Assembly (NCBI GenBank): GCA_022578965.1
Contig: MU400909.1
Coordinates: forward strand, 1 to 24,061
From: Xylaria sp. FL1777
Taxonomy: Eukaryota; Ascomycota; Sordariomycetes; Xylariales; Xylariaceae
Length of the DNA: 24,061 nt
Reading direction: 5' to 3'
Positions 21,101-24,061 of this stretch are shown here, in pieces. Position 1 is the stretch's first letter. The number at the start of each line of letters is the position of its first letter. A model generated the notes under the pieces. The model was given only the letters and a program-made list of their open reading frames with translations. It did no database searches and had not been told where the DNA came from. A program made the position numbers and the translations under genes.

Positions 21101-22895
21101 AGCGCTATTTAAAGTTTAACTAATTTTTATATAAAAATATATTTAAAGGTATGCTTTTAATTAAGCTTTCTTTACTATTAAATAATTAAAAGCGCTAGTA
21201 TTTCAAAATTTACTTTAGTAGTTTATATAATAATAATTGCTTAATATAAACTAATTATATAGCATTATTGTTTTATAGTTTTAAATGTTTTTTTTTGTTA
21301 TATAATAAAAAAATATGCTATTTACTAAATATTAAATAGTTTAATTACTAAATTTTTTATTAATATTTTTAATATTGTTGTTTAACTTTAAATATTTTTT
21401 ACATTTTGCTATGTATAAAAAGGATTTTTCTGGAATAAGTTTTTAGCTATAAATTATTTCGTGCAAATTAAAAAATACGTTTTTTATACAAGCCCTTTTT
21501 TAAAAAGTGTAGCATGTTAACTAGTAGCTTTTTTTTTAGCAAACAAAGCATTTTTTATTTATACAAAAGTTTTAGTTCTTTTAGTTATAGCTTTAAAAGT
21601 AGCTTAGTTATTTAGTTAATTAATTTAATAACTTTAGTATAAATTTAAGTCGTTAGTTTTTTATATAACTATAGTTATATTTTCGGTTTATAAAATATAA
21701 TTTATTATTTTTTTATATAAAAGTTTTTGCTATACTATTTAATGCTATATGTAAGCATGCTTATAAATTAGCAAAAAATTCTTTATACGTAAGTTTTTAA
21801 AAAATTAACGCTATAGCTAATTTTAATATATTTTAATATATTTATGCAATATTTATACTTAATTAAATTTTGCTTTAATAGCTAGTACTAAACGTTTATT
21901 ATACTTTTTTAAGCTTATTAAGCATTAATTTAAATATTTCGTATAAAGCTAAGTTTAAGTTTTTTTTTTTTATTTGTACAAAAAAAACTGTTATTTAGTT
22001 AGCTTAATACTAGCTATAGTTTATATTAATATTAAAGTAAGTATTTATTATATAATATATTTTATTTTAAGTTTTGTTTAAACTAATATAGTTAATAAAA
22101 AAGTTCTTTATATAACTTTTTAAAATACATAAAAATATAGCATAGTATTAGTTTTTTATAATTTTAATACATTAGTAAGCAGTAATAAATAAACAAGCTT
22201 TATTATATAATAAATTATATAGCTTGTTTATATAGTTTTAGCTTAAGTTTTAGCTTTTTTAAAAAGCAATATATTTATTAAAAAGTATAAATCCGTTTTA
22301 TATAAACCTTATTAAAAATAGGTTAAAAAACGTGCTTTTAACAGCTAAATTTAATATTATACAAACATATGTTTTTTGCTTTAATATTCGTAGTAAATAA
22401 TACTAAACGAAATATTTATATACTAATTAAAAAATTAGTTTATAGCTTGCTTTTATTATATAAAGATTAAATAGTTTAAAAAAATTCTAATGTTTAATAT
22501 TTAGCTAAATTAATTGCAGTTAATATTTATATTATTACGTTTAAAATTATATGTTAAAACTTAAGTTTTTAAAAAATAATCTAATATATAAATAGTTTAA
22601 AAAGTTCTAACTATTATATAAAAAAATATTTAGCTATTAGCTTAGTATTAAAAATATTACTAATAGTTAAATAGTTATTATATAATAAGTATTTAGTAGT
22701 TCTTTTGATTTTTTAATTATAAAGTTTTTATAAGCTATTTTTATAAGCTTTTAAATTATAGTTGTTTTTAATGTTAAATAGATTTTTTTTAACTTAAGGT
22801 TTTTAAGCAAAGCGCTTTATACGCTTTAATAAATTTTCCGGAAATAATTTTCCGTTTATTTTCCGAAAGTTTTAGCAAACCTTTTTTAAAAGTAG
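18101..22895 (-). pseudogene. copia gag-pol polyprotein (copy B), inactivated by RIP
   Basis: Collinear with the gag-pol of copy C. The stop TAA is at 18103-18101. RNase H spans about 18140-18700, RT about 18730-19650, integrase about 19830-20830, and the Gag zinc knuckle is near 21510-21555 (KKCFVC, then Cys lost). Fewer RIP stops than in C: for example CAA is kept where C has TAA near the C-terminus, and arginine codons with CpG survive (CGGAAA near 22850). The linker between integrase and RT reads as an acidic/basic repeat (AIELAIELAIRKKRKK) near 19790-19840. The catalytic acids of RT and RNase H are also Asn here. The upstream limit is approximate. Confidence 0.85.
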
Positions 22896-23234
22896 TTTAA
22901 TAGTTTATAAAAATATAAATAATTAGTATAATAAAATATTAGCTTAATATTTAGCTTAATTTTAGTTATATAACTAAAATTAATTTTTTAGCTTTATATT
23001 TTAAGATTAATTTAAGCATTTATTTATTATATGCTTATTAAAATGTTTTTAGCTAAATTTTTGTATGTAAAAATAACTAGCTTTAACTTTAAAAGCGTTA
23101 TAAACAGTTATTTGTTTTTTTAAAACATAATAAATTTAGCTAAATCGTATAATATATTTAATTTTATATTTAGGTTATATAAATTGCTATTTTGCTTTTA
23201 TATAGCAATATAATTAATATATTACTTAGTGTTT

Positions 23235-23239
23235 ATATA
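23235..23239. repeat. Target site duplication of the solo LTR, left (ATATA)
   Basis: Matches 23735-23739. Copy A has a single GTTT-ATATA-GCAAT at the same place (2571-2584), so the empty site is visible in this window and the duplication is proven by comparison. Confidence 0.88.
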
Positions 23240-23287
23240 TGTTATGAAATTAGCACAAGGGTGGCCTTTAGAGCGGCTTAATGCCTT

Positions 23288-23295
23288 TATATATA
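23288..23295 (+). promoter_or_regulatory. Candidate TATA box of the solo LTR
   Basis: TATATATA about 49-56 bp from the LTR start, followed by CTGTGCACC. It lies in the unmutated part of the LTR and corresponds in distance to TATAAAAAAA in the related LTR at 483-492. Confidence 0.5.
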
Positions 23296-23350
23296 CTGTG
23301 CACCTTTTTTTTTGCCGGCTAGAGCTAAAGTTACGTAATGACTTACTTAG

Positions 23351-23454
23351 CTCACTAGGCTTACAGTAATCCAAAGCTTACTAAGCTTACAGTAATCTAA
23401 GGCTTACTAGGCTTATAGTAATCTAGTGCTTACTAAACTTGCAATAATTTAAAA
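23351..23454 (+). repeat. Four tandem 26-bp repeats inside the solo LTR
   Basis: Units at 23351-23376, 23377-23402, 23403-23428 and 23429-23454. The consensus is close to CTTACTAGGCTTACAGTAAT plus six bases. The first three are well conserved and the fourth is degenerate. They lie downstream of the TATA candidate. The equivalent part of the LTR at 16-532 holds three unrelated 38-bp units. Confidence 0.85.
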
Positions 23455-23734
23455 AAAGTTATTATTTTTTCTACTTTTTTTTTATTTATATAATTATGCA
23501 TTTCCTATATTTAATTACTTATTTAGTTTTAGTTCTTTAGCTATTAATTTCTTTATAACTACTAAGCACTAATACATTTATTACTTTTAATCCTTTAAGA
23601 CCTTTATTAATGCATAGTAATAAAAGTACTTTAAAAACCTCTTTAATGAACTACTGTTAAAGATCTTATTATTACTTGCAAATTAAAACCCTAAAAGCAA
23701 ACCTGTTATATTAATATATAATAGGTCCGTTATA

Positions 23735-23739
23735 ATATA
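23735..23739. repeat. Target site duplication of the solo LTR, right (ATATA)
   Basis: Second copy of 23235-23239; copia sequence resumes directly with GCAATATAATT. Confidence 0.88.
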
Positions 23740-24061
23740 GCAATATAATTAAAAAAGTAACAAAGTTGCTTGCTATTTTTTTTATTTTGTTTTTAATATT
23801 AATAAATAGGTTAAAAGTTTGATTTTTATATATAAATAAATTAAATCTTCTTTTTTTTTTTTTATATGTGCTTATTTTAGCTAATTAAAAAAAGTAAACT
23901 AAACAATATATTTATACGTTAAAAAAAAAACAAGCATAATATAAAAAACAAATTTTTTTTTAATAAGTTAAAATAAAAATATATTATATAACTTTGTTAT
24001 TATTTTAGCTAATTTATAGTTTGTTGCAAATAAGTTAAAAATGCAAATATAACTACTAATT

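Larger units (their letters stand above)
23240..23734 (+). mobile_element. Solo LTR of the second retrotransposon family (495 bp)
   Basis: Starts TGTTATGAAATTAG and ends CCGTTATA (CA probably changed to TA). It is flanked by ATATA on both sides and interrupts the copia leader of copy B exactly where copy A has the uninterrupted sequence. Only one LTR is present, so the internal part was lost by recombination between two LTRs. It is much richer in G+C than its surroundings (GGGTGGCC, GAGCGGC, GCCGGC), so it inserted after copy B was mutated or escaped mutation. Its 3' ~285 bp match the LTR at 16-532 in the opposite orientation; its 5' part does not. Confidence 0.9.
16479..24061 (-). mobile_element. 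Ty1/copia element, copy B (5' LTR outside the window), with a solo LTR inside
   Basis: Reverse complement of copy C over its full internal region. It begins on the left with its 3' LTR (16479-16765). Allowing for the 500-bp insertion at 23235, the internal region should end about 4 bp after the window end, so the 5' LTR would start immediately outside. It is the least mutated of the three copies, keeping CpG and CpA sites such as CGATCGTACG in the LTR and TTCCGG in gag. The 5 bp left of the LTR is TTTTT; its partner is outside the window. Confidence 0.93.

Noticed and set aside
23351..23454. CRISPR-like or integron-like array (regular 26-bp repeats)
   Set aside because: The repeats are adjacent, decay toward one end and lie within an LTR bounded by a target duplication.
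1..24061. Mitochondrial or other organelle DNA, suggested by the very low G+C
   Set aside because: LTR retrotransposons with target duplications, copies differing by RIP-type transitions, and lack of mitochondrial genes or tRNAs point to nuclear heterochromatin.
1..24061. Short open reading frames of 40-80 codons on both strands
   Set aside because: They lie inside known mobile elements, have no conserved start and are interrupted by RIP-type TAA/TAG in the other copies. None looks like an intact gene.

Overview
This window looks like a transposon graveyard from the nuclear genome of a filamentous ascomycete (Pezizomycotina). Hand counts on a few lines give roughly 12-23 % G+C. Copies of the same element differ almost only by C-to-T and G-to-A changes, and every recognisable coding region carries many in-frame TAA/TAG codons. 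Together these are the hallmark of repeat-induced point mutation (RIP). I found no intact gene, no tRNA or rRNA, and no CRISPR array. The organism cannot be named from this sequence.

The main content is three copies of one Ty1/copia LTR retrotransposon family with 287-bp LTRs. Copy A (533-3175, minus strand) is only the 5' part of an element. Copy C (8546-15919, plus strand) is full length, 7374 bp, flanked by the 5-bp duplication TTAAT. Copy B (16479 to the window end, minus strand) is complete except for its 5' LTR, which would begin just past position 24061. Copies C and B lie tail to tail, 559 bp apart, so they form a very large inverted repeat. In copy C one reading frame runs from a Gag zinc knuckle (about 10844) through protease, integrase (HHCC and D,D35E spacing), reverse transcriptase and RNase H to a stop at 14291-14293. 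The frame is not shifted at any anchor I checked. The copy is dead by substitution: the acidic catalytic residues of integrase, reverse transcriptase and RNase H have become Asn or Lys.

A second LTR family appears twice. A heavily mutated copy in minus orientation lies at 16-532, at the edge of copy A. A much less mutated 495-bp solo LTR at 23240-23734 sits inside copy B with an ATATA target duplication. The two share their 3' halves but carry different tandem repeats in their 5' halves (38 bp x 3 and 26 bp x 4).

Between copies A and C lies a different element at 3607-7182. It has 84-bp terminal inverted repeats and an 8-bp target duplication (TTTTTAAT), which suggests a DNA transposon. I could not recognise its transposase. 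The remaining stretches (3176-3598, 7191-8540 and 15925-16473) are extremely A+T-rich and hold nothing I can identify.

I infer this order of events. The copia copies inserted and were mutated by RIP. The second LTR element later inserted into copy B and recombined down to a solo LTR, which largely escaped mutation. I do not see a novel functional system here. The items most worth checking are the unidentified TIR element, the conserved LTR hairpin, the 1.3-kb copia tail without a known domain, and the strong trinucleotide bias of the mutation.
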